Assembly: GCA_013695855.1 (NCBI GenBank)
Contig: JACCZR010000099.1
Coordinates: 1 to 6,361 of the forward strand
Reading direction: 5' to 3'
Length of the DNA: 6,361 nucleotides
Source of the DNA: Thermoleophilaceae bacterium
GTDB lineage: Bacteria > Actinomycetota > Thermoleophilia > Solirubrobacterales > Thermoleophilaceae
The position numbers were made by a program, and so were the translations under genes. How positions within the stretch are numbered: the stretch's first letter is position 1; each line of letters starts with the position of its first letter. The notes below the pieces were generated by a model. It had not been told where the DNA came from and made no database searches. It saw only the letters and a program-made list of their open reading frames with translations. Below are positions 1 through 5,617 of this stretch, piece after piece.

Positions 1-3
1 CGA

Positions 4-273
4 ATGATCTGCCGTATCTATGACGTCCCGGGCGCAACGCTCGACCAGTACGACCAAGTGAATGAGCAGCTCGGCTCGGAGAAGCCGGAGGGCGTCCACG
101 CCCATATCGCCGGACAGACCGACGACGGCATACGGGTGATCGAAGTGTGGGACTCGACCGACGCGATCGAGCGCTACATGCAGTCGGGGCTAGGCGAGGC
201 GTTGCAGCAAGCCAACCTCCCCGAACCAAAGATCACCGACTTCGAGGTCCATAAATTGGACTGGACCGATTAG
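4..273 (+). CDS. Small dimeric alpha-beta-barrel (ABM-like) protein
   Basis: An 89-residue protein that reads as a single ferredoxin-like alpha+beta domain of the antibiotic-biosynthesis-monooxygenase/dimeric alpha-beta-barrel kind. Seen directly: a first strand (RIYDVPG, 4-10), a helix (TLDQYDQVNEQL, 12-23), the segment GVHAHIAG (30-37), a strand with a typical WDS turn (IRVIEVWDS, 43-51), a helix (TDAIERYMQ, 52-60) and a last strand (DFEVHKLDW, 79-87). Proteins with this pattern are usually small dimers; some are cofactor-free oxygenases or heme-binding, and many have no known role. No catalytic residue can be assigned here, so the function is unknown. The ATG at position 4 lies almost at the window edge and the frame is open to base 1, so the true start could be upstream and no ribosome-binding site can be judged. 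It ends 7 nt before the lipoprotein gene, which suggests co-transcription. Confidence 0.7.
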   Translation: MICRIYDVPGATLDQYDQVNEQLGSEKPEGVHAHIAGQTDDGIRVIEVWDSTDAIERYMQSGLGEALQQANLPEPKITDFEVHKLDWTD

Positions 274-280
274 ACGCACC

Positions 281-616
281 ATGGTCGAAAGGATGCGCAA
301 GCGGGGAGCGCTCCTGCTTCTCGTCTTCGTGGCCCTGCTCGGCGGATGCTCGACGGACGGGGATGAGGAGGCAAAGGACCAGGCCGCAGCGAAGGCGGCA
401 GCCGCGAAGAACGACCGCCTGGAGCGTGAGCGCGCCGCCCGCGAGCAGCGGGCACAAGCACGAAGGGCGAAGGCGCGACGGCCGGCAGGGCGCCAACGAG
501 GGACACGATCGAAGAAGCGCGAGGGTCGCGCTCGGCGCCGCCGTTCTTTGAAAAAGGACAAGCGACTGGACCCGTCAAGCTGCGCAACAGATCCGGCCGG
601 CTGTACGACTCGCTGA
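281..616 (+). CDS. Small basic lipoprotein, hypothetical
   Basis: A 111-residue predicted lipoprotein of unknown function. Seen: a basic N-terminus (MVERMRKR), a hydrophobic segment (ALLLLVFVALLGG, 10-22) and a lipobox LLGGC with Cys23 as the lipidation site, followed by an acidic stretch (STDGDEEAKD, 24-33). Residues 35-95 are low-complexity, dominated by Ala, Arg, Lys and Glu; the first part could form a charged helix or coiled coil and the rest is strongly Arg/Lys-rich. The C-terminus carries two cysteines (SSCATDPAGCTTR, 99-111). The start could be the ATG at 281 or the ATG at 293 (Met5), which gives a more standard n-region; neither has a clear Shine-Dalgarno sequence. It lies 7 nt after the ABM-like gene and converges on amt. 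The lipobox supports a real protein; the basic tail resembles out-of-frame high-GC translation, so this call is less certain than its neighbours. Confidence 0.55.
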   Translation: MVERMRKRGALLLLVFVALLGGCSTDGDEEAKDQAAAKAAAAKNDRLERERAAREQRAQARRAKARRPAGRQRGTRSKKREGRARRRRSLKKDKRLDPSSCATDPAGCTTR

Positions 617-625
617 GAATGCACG

Positions 626-652
626 GCCCTCTGAGGGCTCGCCGTCAGCGAG
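626..652. terminator. Candidate bidirectional terminator hairpins between convergent genes
   Basis: In the 66-bp gap between the convergent lipoprotein and amt genes there are two adjacent small inverted repeats: GCCCTC/GAGGGC (626-631 with 633-638; a practical stem uses only the outer pairs because the spacer is 1 nt) and CTCGC/GCGAG (638-642 with 648-652, 5-nt loop). They share base 638, so they may be alternatives. There is no T-tract on either side. The convergent position is what favours a terminator role; the structures alone are weak. Confidence 0.3.
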
Positions 653-682
653 GGACCGAAAGAGCCGGGACGATCAGCCTCA

Positions 683-1987
683 TTAGACCGGATCGGCCAC
701 CGGCGGCTCGGCCTCCGCACCCGACTCCGGCGTGATCAGGATCGCCCCCTCACCCGTCGCGTAGGCCTCCTCGCCGTGCTGGGTCACGTCCATGCCCACC
801 GCCTCGTCGTGCTCGTCTGCTCGCAGCGGCGTCAAGAGCCCGATCACCTTCAGGAGCACGAAGGTCACCACGAACGCGTACACGGGTGTGGCGAGCGCCG
901 CCAGTGCCTGCAGGCCGAGCTGCCCGGCGTCGCCGTAGAAGAGGCCGTCGGACACGTCGTTCCACTTCATCTGGGCGAAGAAGCCGATGAAGAGGATGCC
1001 GGTCAGCCCTGCAACGCCGTGGGCCGCAAGCACATCGAGCGTCTCATCCACGCGCGTGCGCGGGCGCAGGACGATGATCGCGTAGCTCGGCACGGCAGCG
1101 ACCGCGCCCAGCACCATCGCCCAGCCCGGGCTGATGAAGCCGCCCGCCGGGGTGATCCCGACGCAGCCCACGATGATCGCGGTGGCCGCTCCGACCGCGG
1201 TCACACGCCGGCCCCGCAGGAGATCCAGGGCGAACCAGACCACCAGGGTGCACGCGGGCGTGAGCAGCGTGTTGGTGAAGGCCAGCACGCTGGGGTTGCC
1301 GGTCGAGAAGCCGCTGCCGCCGTTGAAGCCGAACCACCCGAACCAGAGCAGGCCTGCGCCGAGGAGCACGTAGACCGCGTTGTGGGGCAGGAGCGCCTGG
1401 CGCCCGTAGTCCTTGCGCGCCCCGACGACCAGCGCGGCAGCCAGCGCAGAGAAGCCCGACCCCATCTCGACAGGAATGCCGCCGGCGAAGTCGAGCGTTC
1501 CCTTCTCCTGCAGCCAGCCGCCGCCAAAGGACCAGTGCGCGAGCACGGCGTAGACGAGCACGGACCACAGCGCCGCGAAGATCATGAACGGCCCGAAGCG
1601 CATGCGCTCCACCACGGCACCCGAGACGAGCGCGACCGTGACGATGCAAAAGGTCGCCTGGAAGGCCATGAACAGCAGGTGCGGGATCGTCGACTCCTCG
1701 CGGGGCGCGAAGGTCACGCCTTTGAGGAACACGTGATCGAAGCCGCCGATGATCCCGTTGCCCTCGTCGAACGCGAACGAGTAGCCGACCAGCGCCCACA
1801 TAACGGTGGCGACCGCGAGCGCCGCGATGCACATCATGAAGGTGTTCAGCGTGTTCTTCCCACGCACGAGGCCCGCGTAGAAGAGCCCGAGCGCCGGGGT
1901 CATCATCAGGACGAGCGCCGTGGCCACGAGCATCCATGCCGTGTCACCGGTGTCCACCCCGGCCGCGAGAGCCGGTATCTCGGTCAC
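683..1987 (-). CDS. amt: Ammonium transporter Amt, variant pore residues
   Basis: A 434-residue Amt/Mep/Rh-family channel that moves ammonium across the cytoplasmic membrane. The hydrophobic pattern fits the family's 11 helices. Seen, with E. coli AmtB equivalents in brackets: gate phenylalanines F113 (F107) and F221 (F215), S225 (S219), the DFAGG motif with D166 (D160), and H323 in AAHGVAGL (H318). An ungapped alignment around DFAGG puts E174 at the first twin-histidine position (H168) and F154 where the recruitment-site Trp (W148) lies; codons GAG (1468-1466) and TTT (1528-1526) confirm both. The cytoplasmic tail keeps the GMDVTQHGEEAY motif (398-409), the PII-interacting region, then extends about 25 residues in an acidic, Pro/Ala-rich end. 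The start is GTG, overlapping the glnK TGA by 4 nt (GTGA, 1984-1987), so translational coupling is likely. Function as an ammonium transporter is near certain; the effect of the substitutions is inferred. Confidence 0.96.
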   Translation of the reverse strand: MTEIPALAAGVDTGDTAWMLVATALVLMMTPALGLFYAGLVRGKNTLNTFMMCIAALAVATVMWALVGYSFAFDEGNGIIGGFDHVFLKGVTFAPREESTIPHLLFMAFQATFCIVTVALVSGAVVERMRFGPFMIFAALWSVLVYAVLAHWSFGGGWLQEKGTLDFAGGIPVEMGSGFSALAAALVVGARKDYGRQALLPHNAVYVLLGAGLLWFGWFGFNGGSGFSTGNPSVLAFTNTLLTPACTLVVWFALDLLRGRRVTAVGAATAIIVGCVGITPAGGFISPGWAMVLGAVAAVPSYAIIVLRPRTRVDETLDVLAAHGVAGLTGILFIGFFAQMKWNDVSDGLFYGDAGQLGLQALAALATPVYAFVVTFVLLKVIGLLTPLRADEHDEAVGMDVTQHGEEAYATGEGAILITPESGAEAEPPVADPV

Positions 1988-2337
1988 TTGCCCACGGGCG
2001 TGACGGCACCGTGGTCGGTCTCGCCCGTCCGGATGCGGATCGCCCGCTCGAGCGCGACGACGAAGATCTTCCCGTCACCCACCTCGCCGGTCCGCGCGCT
2101 CTCGCAGAGGGCTTCGATCGTCGGCTCGACGAACGGCTCGGAGACGGCGATCTCGAGGCGGACCTTCTCGGAGAGCCCCATCTTCACGGTGGTGCCGCGA
2201 TAGGTCTCGACCCGTTCGAGCTCCCCGCCGTGTCCCTGGACCCGGCTCATCGAGACCCCGCGCACCTCGGCGCGGTAAAGAGCTTCCAGCACGTCATTCG
2301 CCTTCTCGGGGCGGACGATGGCGATCACGAGCTTCAC
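1984..2337 (-). CDS. glnK: PII nitrogen regulatory protein (GlnK/GlnB family)
   Basis: A 117-residue PII signal-transduction protein. Family members are cytoplasmic trimers that bind ATP or ADP and 2-oxoglutarate and control Amt and other nitrogen-metabolism targets. Seen: N-terminal MKLVIAIVRPEK, T-loop YRGTTVKMGLSEK (46-58), B-loop TGEVGDGKIFV (83-93) and C-loop RIRTGE (101-106), with spacing that matches E. coli numbering without gaps. R47, which enters the Amt pore in the GlnK-AmtB complex, and K58 are kept. Position 51 is Val rather than the Tyr modified by uridylylation or adenylylation, position 39 is Glu rather than the ligand-binding Gln, and position 49 is Thr where cyanobacterial PII has its phosphorylated Ser. 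The start is GTG (2337-2335) with a GAGGAG ribosome-binding site 11 nt upstream (2354-2349). It is the first gene of a glnK-amt operon, hence the symbol glnK; the sequence alone cannot separate GlnK from GlnB. Confidence 0.96.
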   Translation of the reverse strand: MKLVIAIVRPEKANDVLEALYRAEVRGVSMSRVQGHGGELERVETYRGTTVKMGLSEKVRLEIAVSEPFVEPTIEALCESARTGEVGDGKIFVVALERAIRIRTGETDHGAVTPVGK

Positions 2338-2348
2338 AGTTTGCTTCG

Positions 2349-2354
2349 CTCCTC
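2349..2354 (-). promoter_or_regulatory. Shine-Dalgarno site of glnK
   Basis: GAGGAG on the minus strand, 11 nt before the GTG start at 2337. It supports this non-ATG start, which begins with the canonical PII N-terminus MKLVIAIVRP. Confidence 0.65.
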
Positions 2355-2382
2355 TCTCAGACCTCCCACGGAAAGGCGCGCG

Positions 2383-2388
2383 AGCCTA
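2383..2388 (-). promoter_or_regulatory. Candidate -10 hexamer for glnK-amt
   Basis: TAGGCT on the minus strand fits the TANNNT pattern of housekeeping -10 elements in high-GC actinobacteria. It would give a leader of about 40 nt containing the GAGGAG site. No convincing -35 element lies at the right distance. An identical hexamer faces the other way before glnN at 2681-2686. This rests on pattern and position only. Confidence 0.28.
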
Positions 2389-2640
2389 CACGCTGTCCCC
2401 GGTTGCTACTCGCTCGCGAAGCGGCCGACAGCGGATCCACGATCCCGCGGCCGCTAGGTCAGACCTGGGCCGAATCGGCCGGGGGCAGCCCGCTTCCCGT
2501 AGGCGCGCGTTCAGCGCCTTCGAACCCCCTCGCAGGTTGCGGAGACGCGGTCGACGGCGCCCTCTGTGGCTCGGCACCCCGATGGGCGCCGGTCAACAAG
2601 GGGTGCGCCACTCTCCCCGGGCGAAAGGCGGCGCGCGATT

Positions 2641-2680
2641 TTTGGACACGCGTACAACGGCGCCGCGGGCGTTTCGACAC
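2641..2680. repeat. Direct repeat TTTsGACAC, 31-bp period, upstream of glnN
   Basis: TTTGGACAC (2641-2649) and TTTCGACAC (2672-2680) match at 8 of 9 bases. Their starts are 31 bp apart, close to three helical turns, so both copies would lie on the same face of the DNA. The second copy abuts the TAGGCT candidate -10. This arrangement suits an operator for a dimeric or cooperative regulator of glnN, but two copies of a 9-mer can arise by chance and I do not recognise the motif as a known GlnR or NtrC site. Confidence 0.35.
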
Positions 2681-2686
2681 TAGGCT
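2681..2686 (+). promoter_or_regulatory. Candidate -10 hexamer for glnN
   Basis: TAGGCT fits the TANNNT pattern and would start transcription near 2693, giving a leader of about 66 nt that contains the hairpin at 2714-2736. No TTGACA-like -35 lies 16-18 bp upstream (bases 2658-2663 are GC-rich), so if real it may need an activator. The call rests on the pattern and on the matching hexamer on the glnK side. Confidence 0.28.
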
Positions 2687-2713
2687 GGGAGCCCTTCCAG
2701 ATCTAGGTCCTCC

Positions 2714-2736
2714 GCGCGCCCGTCATCCGGGCGCGC
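2714..2736 (+). promoter_or_regulatory. Hairpin in the glnN 5' leader
   Basis: A perfect 9-bp G/C-only stem: GCGCGCCCG (2714-2722) pairs with CGGGCGCGC (2728-2736) around a 5-nt loop TCATC. It ends 7 nt before the purine-rich AAAGG (2744-2748) that serves as the glnN ribosome-binding site, 10 nt from the ATG. No T-run follows, so simple intrinsic termination is unlikely. It could stabilise the mRNA or tune ribosome access; I see no clear competing structure. Confidence 0.5.
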
Positions 2737-2758
2737 CCTACGTAAAGGCTCGGCACAC

Positions 2759-4897
2759 ATGGCACGATTCCGCCAGCAGAACGTCGCGGCCGCCCAGTGG
2801 AGCCCCAACGGTGGCTCACTCGGGACGGTCGATCTGACACAGGCCAAGAACTACCCCTTCGGAGACGATGTCTTCTCGCTGGCCGTTCAGCGTCAGCGTC
2901 TCCCAAAGGACGTCTTCAAGCGCCTGCAGCGCACCCTCGATGAGGGCGAGGCGCTCGATGCCTCCCTGGCCGACGCGGTCGCGCTCGCGATGAAGGAGTG
3001 GGCGCTGGAGCGCGGGGCCACCCACTACACGCATATGTTCCAGCCTCTCACCGGCTCGACCGCTGAGAAGCACGACTCGTTCTACGACCCCGACAGCGAC
3101 GGGACCACGCTCGCCGAGTTCTCGGGCACCGAGCTCATCCAGGGCGAGCCCGACGCCTCTTCGTTTCCTACGGGCGGCGTGCGCGCCACCTTCGAGGCCC
3201 GCGGCTACACGGCCTGGGACCCCACCAGCCCCGCGTTCATCCTCGAGAACCCCAATGGTGCGCTGCTCTGCATTCCGACCGCGTTCGCGTCGTGGACCGG
3301 TGAGGCGCTCGACTACAAGATTCCGCTCCTTCGGTCCATGGAGGCGCTGTCGCACTCGGCCATCCGCGCGCTCAGGCTCCTCGGCGACGACCAGGCCAAC
3401 CGCGTGTTCACCACCGTCGGGCCCGAGCAGGAGTACTTCCTGATCGACGAGCAGTTCTACTTCGAGCGCCCGGACCTGGTGACGACCGGTCGCACGCTCT
3501 TCGGCGCGCAGCCGGCCAAGGGCCACGAGCTCGACGACCACTACTTCGGCTCCATTCCCGAGCGCGTGCTCGCGTTCATGATGGACTCCGAGCTCGAGCT
3601 GGCACGCCTAGGCGTGCCGGTGAAGACCCGCCACAACGAGGTCGCGCCCGGCCAGTACGAGCTGGCGCCGGTCTTCGAGAACTCGAACGTTGGCTCCGAC
3701 CACCAGCAGCTGACCATGCAGGTGATGAAGCGCGTGGCCCGCAGATACGGTCTTGTCTGCCTGCTCCACGAGAAGCCCTTTGCAGGCGTCAACGGGTCGG
3801 GCAAGCACAACAACTGGTCGATGGGCACCGACACCGGACACAACCTGCTCGAGCCCGGCGAGACCCCGGCGGACAACCTGAACTTCCTGTTCTTCTGCGC
3901 CGCCGTGATCAAGGCCGTGAACAAGCACCAGGGACTGCTCAGGGCCTCGGTGGCCAACATCGGCCAGGACCATCGCCTGGGGGCCAACGAGGCGCCTCCG
4001 GCGATCGTCTCGATCTTTCTCGGCGCGGACCTGGACAAGATCTTCGAGGCGATGGAGTCGGGCGAGGGCGACCCGCACACCCCCGCTTCGTTCCTGGGCC
4101 TCGGGGCTTCGGTGCTGCCGCCACTCCCGATGCACGGGGGCGACCGCAACCGCACCTCGCCGTTCGCGTTCACGGGCAACAAGTTCGAGTTCCGCGCACT
4201 GGGGTCCAGCATGTCGCTCGCGTTCCCCAACACCGTCCTGAACACGATCGTGGCCGAGGCCATCGACGAGATGTGCGATGGCCTCGACAGCAACGGCGCA
4301 GATGTCGCGGAGGCGGTGGCCGCCGAGGTCAAGAAGGCCTACTCCGAGAACAAGCAAGTGCTGTTCAGCGGTGATAACTACGAGGACGAGTGGCACGCCG
4401 AGGCCAAGCGACGGGGGTTGAAGAATCTGCACACCACACCCGACGCGCTGCCCGAGGTGCTGGCGGACACCACCGTTGCGGCGATGGAGAAGTACGAGGT
4501 GCTAAGCCGGCGCGAGCTGGAGTCGCGCTTCGAGGTCTGGGCCGAGCAGTACGCGATCAGCGCGAACATCGAGGCGGAGACCACCTCGTCGATGGCCCGC
4601 ACGATGCTGCTGCCCGCCGCGCTGCGCCACCTGGCGCTGGTCGAGGCGGCCGGGGTCGAGGGCCTGGCCACCCAGGCCCGCTCGCTGGTCGAGGAGTTCT
4701 CGGCGGCCATCGTCGACCTCGAGAAGGCCAACATCCACCCCGACGGCAGGGAGGGCCTGGACCTCGCGCTCTACGCGCGGGACCACCAGCTCACCGCGAT
4801 GGCGAAGGTCCGACTGGTGGGCGACCGCCTTGAGAAGATCGTGGCCGACGACCTCTGGCCGCTGCCCAAGTACTCGGAGATGCTTTTCATCAAGTGA
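2759..4897 (+). CDS. glnN: Glutamine synthetase type III (GSIII)
   Basis: A 712-residue glutamine synthetase that makes glutamine from glutamate, ammonia and ATP in the cytoplasm. The length (usual range about 700-730) and motifs identify the large GSIII class rather than GSI (about 470) or GSII. Seen: a GSIII N-terminal region (about 25-190, with ATHYTHMFQPLTGSTAEKHD at 87-106 and TAWDPTSPAFI at 151-161); metal-ligand motif GPEQEYFLID (221-230, E223/E225); RHNEVAPGQYELAP (291-304); the GSIII signature HEKPFAGVNGSGKHNNWSM (337-355); GANEAPPAIVS (408-418); NRTSPFAFTGNKFEFRALGS (464-483); then a GSIII-type helical C-terminal extension (about 490-712). The GSI adenylylation region is not apparent, as expected for the class. 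The ATG at 2759 has AAAGG 10 nt upstream. It is divergent from glnK-amt, which makes a compact ammonium uptake, sensing and assimilation locus. All catalytic motifs are intact, so an active enzyme is expected. Confidence 0.97.
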   Translation: MARFRQQNVAAAQWSPNGGSLGTVDLTQAKNYPFGDDVFSLAVQRQRLPKDVFKRLQRTLDEGEALDASLADAVALAMKEWALERGATHYTHMFQPLTGSTAEKHDSFYDPDSDGTTLAEFSGTELIQGEPDASSFPTGGVRATFEARGYTAWDPTSPAFILENPNGALLCIPTAFASWTGEALDYKIPLLRSMEALSHSAIRALRLLGDDQANRVFTTVGPEQEYFLIDEQFYFERPDLVTTGRTLFGAQPAKGHELDDHYFGSIPERVLAFMMDSELELARLGVPVKTRHNEVAPGQYELAPVFENSNVGSDHQQLTMQVMKRVARRYGLVCLLHEKPFAGVNGSGKHNNWSMGTDTGHNLLEPGETPADNLNFLFFCAAVIKAVNKHQGLLRASVANIGQDHRLGANEAPPAIVSIFLGADLDKIFEAMESGEGDPHTPASFLGLGASVLPPLPMHGGDRNRTSPFAFTGNKFEFRALGSSMSLAFPNTVLNTIVAEAIDEMCDGLDSNGADVAEAVAAEVKKAYSENKQVLFSGDNYEDEWHAEAKRRGLKNLHTTPDALPEVLADTTVAAMEKYEVLSRRELESRFEVWAEQYAISANIEAETTSSMARTMLLPAALRHLALVEAAGVEGLATQARSLVEEFSAAIVDLEKANIHPDGREGLDLALYARDHQLTAMAKVRLVGDRLEKIVADDLWPLPKYSEMLFIK

Positions 4898-4905
4898 GAC
4901 CCTCG

Positions 4906-4934
4906 GCTGACCGGGCCCATCAGGCCCGGTCAGC
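4906..4934 (+). terminator. Hairpin terminator after glnN
   Basis: A perfect 12-bp stem, GCTGACCGGGCC (4906-4917) with GGCCCGGTCAGC (4923-4934), around a 5-nt loop CATCA, beginning 9 nt after the glnN stop. No T-tract follows, which is common for hairpins at gene ends in high-GC actinobacteria. It separates glnN from the hydroxylase gene and, being symmetric, could act on either strand. Confidence 0.72.
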
Positions 4935-4964
4935 ATCACGGCGACCCTCGGATCGTGCGATAAG

Positions 4965-5600
4965 TTGGCCACCGTGAGCGAACGGCGCACCGAGATGATG
5001 AAGGCCTCTCCGCGGATGTTCGACCGCGACTGGCTGGACCGCCTGTCGCGCGTGCACCCCGTGGTGCCGCTGGTCATCTTCATCCCCGCCATCGCGGTGC
5101 TGTTCGCGCTTGGCCAGGAGAGCGTGCCGGCGCTCGAGGTTGGAGCCTGGCTGTTCGGCGGCTACCTGTTCTGGACGCTCACCGAGTACTGGATGCACCG
5201 CATCGTGTTCCATTTCGAGCCCAAGGACGGCATCGGAGCACGGCTGCACTGGATCATCCACGGGGTCCACCACGACCACCCGAACGATCCACTGCGCCTG
5301 GTCATGCCCCCGTCGGTGAGCGTCCCGCTCGCCACCCTCTTCTGTGCCGGCTTCCTGGCGGTCCTCGGCACGCCCGGCGGCTGGCTGGTGGGCGTCGGCT
5401 TCCTGCTCGGCTACCTGATCTACGACATGACCCACTTCCACGTGCACCACCACAAGCCGCGCACGCGCCTGGGGCGCCTCATGCGCGAGCTTCACATGCG
5501 CCACCACTTCCAGGACCACACACGCGGCTTCGGCGTGAGCGCCCCCTTCTGGGACTATGTGTTCCGCACGCCGCACAAGCGCGGCTCACGAGCTTCCTGA
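4965..5600 (+). CDS. Sterol desaturase / fatty acid hydroxylase family protein
   Basis: A 211-residue membrane protein of the fatty acid hydroxylase superfamily, non-heme di-iron oxygenases of lipids. The arrangement resembles the catalytic domain of FA2H/Scs7 2-hydroxylases. Seen: hydrophobic stretches at about 34-50, 58-72, 117-135 and 138-154, and histidine clusters in EYWMHRIVFHF (74-84, H78/H83), HWIIHGVHHDHPND (95-108), THFHVHHHKP (156-165) and ELHMRHHFQDH (175-185), followed by GFGVSAPFWDYVFRT (188-202). The N-terminal cytochrome b5 domain of eukaryotic FA2H is absent, so electrons must come from another protein. The listed start is TTG; GTG at 4974 and ATGs at 4995 and 4998 are alternatives, and no strong Shine-Dalgarno decides between them. 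It stands alone behind the glnN hairpin. Substrate is unknown: acyl chains of membrane lipids are the natural guess from the family, and sterols or carotenoids are less likely. Confidence 0.88.
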   Translation: MATVSERRTEMMKASPRMFDRDWLDRLSRVHPVVPLVIFIPAIAVLFALGQESVPALEVGAWLFGGYLFWTLTEYWMHRIVFHFEPKDGIGARLHWIIHGVHHDHPNDPLRLVMPPSVSVPLATLFCAGFLAVLGTPGGWLVGVGFLLGYLIYDMTHFHVHHHKPRTRLGRLMRELHMRHHFQDHTRGFGVSAPFWDYVFRTPHKRGSRAS

Positions 5601-5617
5601 GCGCACGGACGGGTCCC

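Larger units (their letters stand above)
2338..2758. other. Divergent intergenic region between glnK and glnN
   Basis: About 420 bp with no convincing gene. Every open frame here is Arg/Pro/Gly-rich and resembles no family I recognise. It holds the glnK leader at the left and the glnN leader at the right. Visible structures are a 7-bp inverted repeat CGCTGTC/GACAGCG (2391-2397 with 2427-2433) that encloses a small CGCT/AGCG stem (2411-2414 with 2420-2423), a near-identical direct repeat TTTGGACAC/TTTCGACAC (2641-2649 and 2672-2680), outward-facing TAGGCT hexamers, and a hairpin at 2714-2736. It is long for a promoter region alone, so room exists for regulatory sites or a small RNA, but I cannot identify one. 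The middle part (about 2440-2630) shows nothing I can name. Confidence 0.6.

Noticed and set aside
190..720. Minus-strand open frames opposite the lipoprotein and ABM-like genes
   Set aside because: They are Arg/Ser/Pro-rich, span both + strand genes and the convergent gap, and lack recognisable domains. The + strand frame has a lipobox, which favours it.
1044..1937. A 297-codon minus-strand open frame inside amt
   Set aside because: It overlaps amt in another frame on the same strand and is Arg/Gly/Ala low-complexity; amt itself is clearly the coding frame.
776..2203. A 475-codon + strand open frame opposite amt and glnK
   Set aside because: It is antisense to two unmistakable genes, is rich in Arg/Glu/His/Ala with no hydrophobic core or motif, and reflects GC-rich codon bias.
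2642..2658. TTGGAC (2642-2647) and TACAAC (2653-2658) as a glnN promoter pair
   Set aside because: They are only 5 bp apart, far from the 16-18 bp needed, so they cannot be a -35/-10 pair.
2649..2680. A possible GlnR-type site (GTAC followed by GTTTC)
   Set aside because: The half-site order and spacing do not fit the known actinobacterial GlnR pattern of alternating GTnAC and GAAAC elements.
2318..2837. Open frames (121 and 144 codons, + strand) in the glnK-glnN gap
   Set aside because: They begin inside glnK or run into glnN, are Arg/Pro-rich, have no good ribosome-binding site and resemble no protein family.
3541..4432. Two long minus-strand open frames (263 and 274 codons) inside glnN
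   Set aside because: They are antisense to conserved GSIII catalytic motifs and have no domain signal of their own.
4502..5576. Minus-strand open frames spanning the end of glnN and the hydroxylase gene
   Set aside because: They cross the glnN hairpin and are antisense to conserved motifs; composition is typical of antisense high-GC frames.
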